Of a stretch of DNA of 20,436 nt, positions 19,325 to 20,436 are shown piece by piece; the first letter of the stretch is position 1; each line of letters starts with the position of its first letter. Source of the stretch: Parasitella parasitica (lineage: Eukaryota; Mucoromycota; Mucoromycetes; Mucorales; Mucoraceae). Both the position numbers and the translations under genes were made by a program. The DNA is taken from contig MU619338.1 in assembly GCA_025201805.1 (NCBI GenBank), positions 100,573 to 121,008 of the forward strand, read 5' to 3'. The notes under the pieces were generated by a model. That model did not search any database, was not told the origin of the DNA, and saw only the letters and a program-made list of their open reading frames with translations.

Positions 19325-20436
19325 ATGCCTAAAGGAGGGGATCTGATTGGTGGAAACGCCAGCGATTCTCGACATAATCCAAACAAACAAAAGGACCAAA
19401 TGCGATCATATGCACAAATTCTGAAGTCGGATCAAACCAGGGACACCTTTGATCTGAAGTCGCTTACCTCAGTCGAGCTTGGTCAGCTCACTGAGGGTGG
19501 ACAACTGTTCGTTCAAGCCAGGGACAAGCACTCGGTGGTGGTTTCAACCGAACAATTTACCGCATTGCAAATTAATTTCAAGGATCTAGCATCTGTTCTG
19601 CGTACCCAGTTTCCGGATGCATTGGGTCTACGTATTCGAAATGTTAGTCAAACATCCAAGTACTTCGAAATCAACTTTCGAACTGACGCTGCTAGGGAGG
19701 CAGCCCTGAAAAAAGATTTTTCATATGAAGGAAAGAAAGTCATAGTCAGTCGTACCTTTCCCAAGGACACTACTATTGTTCGGGTTAGTGTGAGCAACCT
19801 ACCATATGAAGACGAAGCATACTTGCAGGAGCAAATGTCAAAAATCTTTGCGGCCTATGGTGAAATTCTCGAAATGGGTCTCTTGCATACGGTCCATGGA
19901 CACTTCTTTACTGGACGAGGATTTGCTACTCTGAATCTACTTCCGGGTAAACAGTATGCCACTTTGGGACCACAAATCGATTCTTGGGAAGCTGGGGAAA
20001 CGCTCAAGATCACCTTTACTGGTATGAAGCCTACTTGTAGCCGTTGTCATGTCACGGACCACGTTTTCGGTAACTGCCCTGTCATGAGCCAGCGTTTGAA
20101 ATGTTGCTATATCTGTCAAAAGTCGGACCACTTGCAGGCTAACTGTCCTGATGCATTTTGGAATCAACGAAAGAAGGCTGCAAAGTTGAATTCAGCACAC
20201 ACATCAGCACACCAGCAGAAGCCTGTGGCCAAGGCAATTGCACTTAAGACCATCATCACTGCCGAGGCAAATGAGAACAAGGTCGACACTACGAAGGAAG
20301 CCGCTGCCTTCATTACTGGAATTATTCCAGCAGCCATTGCAACTATGCCTCCCGACTCGACATTAGCTAAGGAAGCGTCAGACTCCCCATCAGTTCCTAC
20401 GGTGGAAGGCAAGGAGGTTATGGTGAATGATGAGAT
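19325..20436 (+). mobile_element. LINE retrotransposon ORF1 (gag-like, RRM plus two CCHC knuckles), 3' end beyond the window
   Basis: The ATG at 19325 opens 370 codons with no stop before the window ends. A RRM-like fold spans about residues 150-205, with an RNP2-like VRVSVSNLPY and an RNP1-like GRGFATLNL (G197). Residues about 60-145 look like a second, degenerate RRM-type module ending in FSYEGKKVIVSRTF. Two zinc knuckles follow: C238-x2-C241-x4-H246-x4-C251 and C261-x2-C264-x4-H269-x4-C274. The tail is Ala/Lys/Thr-rich. This order is typical of ORF1 proteins of non-LTR retrotransposons, which bind the element RNA as a ribonucleoprotein. ORF2 with endonuclease and reverse transcriptase would lie to the right, outside the window. 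The base composition becomes visibly richer in G and C from the ATG onward compared with the AT-rich gap on its left. The frame is uninterrupted, so the copy may be young. Confidence 0.85.

Noticed and set aside
19937-20412. Two minus-strand frames opposite the LINE ORF1
   Set aside because: The plus strand encodes RRM and CCHC knuckle motifs through the same bases; the minus frames have no motif.

Overview
The window looks like nuclear DNA of a filamentous fungus, most likely an early-diverging one of the Mucorales type. The reasons are AT-rich gaps between genes, many short GT-AG introns (48-77 nt in every gene I could splice), a Tc1-like transposase, and a LINE with zinc knuckles of the kind common in Mucoromycota. 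The lineage is inferred from gene style and not proven. All exon models below were built by hand from reading frames, splice sites and family knowledge.

Layout, left to right. 1-420 is the C-terminal part of a DD34E Tc1/mariner-type transposase cut by the window edge. It is followed by a striking array of seven CCGCC-containing units with a period of about 22 bp (470-616), probably the inner part of the transposon end. 714-1022 (-) is a small coiled-coil ORF of unknown role. 1971-3940 (-) is an eight-exon SLC49/FLVCR-like MFS transporter. A gene-poor interval follows, with an intact tRNA-Val(UAC) at 5534-5607 (-) and two weak small ORFs (5900-6094 and 6406-6540, both +). 6668-8584 (+) is a seven-exon MFS antiporter of the ZIFL-like/DHA1 type. 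It converges on 8762-11333 (-), an eight-exon TPR subunit of the anaphase-promoting complex (Cdc16/Cut9/Apc6). 11876-13942 (-) is a five-exon carnitine O-acetyltransferase ending in the peroxisomal signal AKL. A large gap with short repeats follows, then a single-exon two-finger C2H2 protein (16778-17632, -), another gap, and at the right edge ORF1 of a LINE (19325 onward, +) with an RRM-like domain and two CCHC knuckles.

The host genes do not form an obvious pathway. They cover membrane transport (two unrelated MFS proteins), cell-cycle ubiquitination (APC/C), acetyl-unit shuttling between peroxisome and mitochondrion (carnitine acetyltransferase) and transcription. Mobile elements sit at both window edges. 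I found no convincing new multi-gene system. The most unusual structure is the 22-bp-period array beside the transposase. Two introns with lengths divisible by three and no in-frame stop (48 nt in the SLC49-like gene, 54 nt in the ZIFL-like gene) could be missed by annotation or be retained as isoforms.
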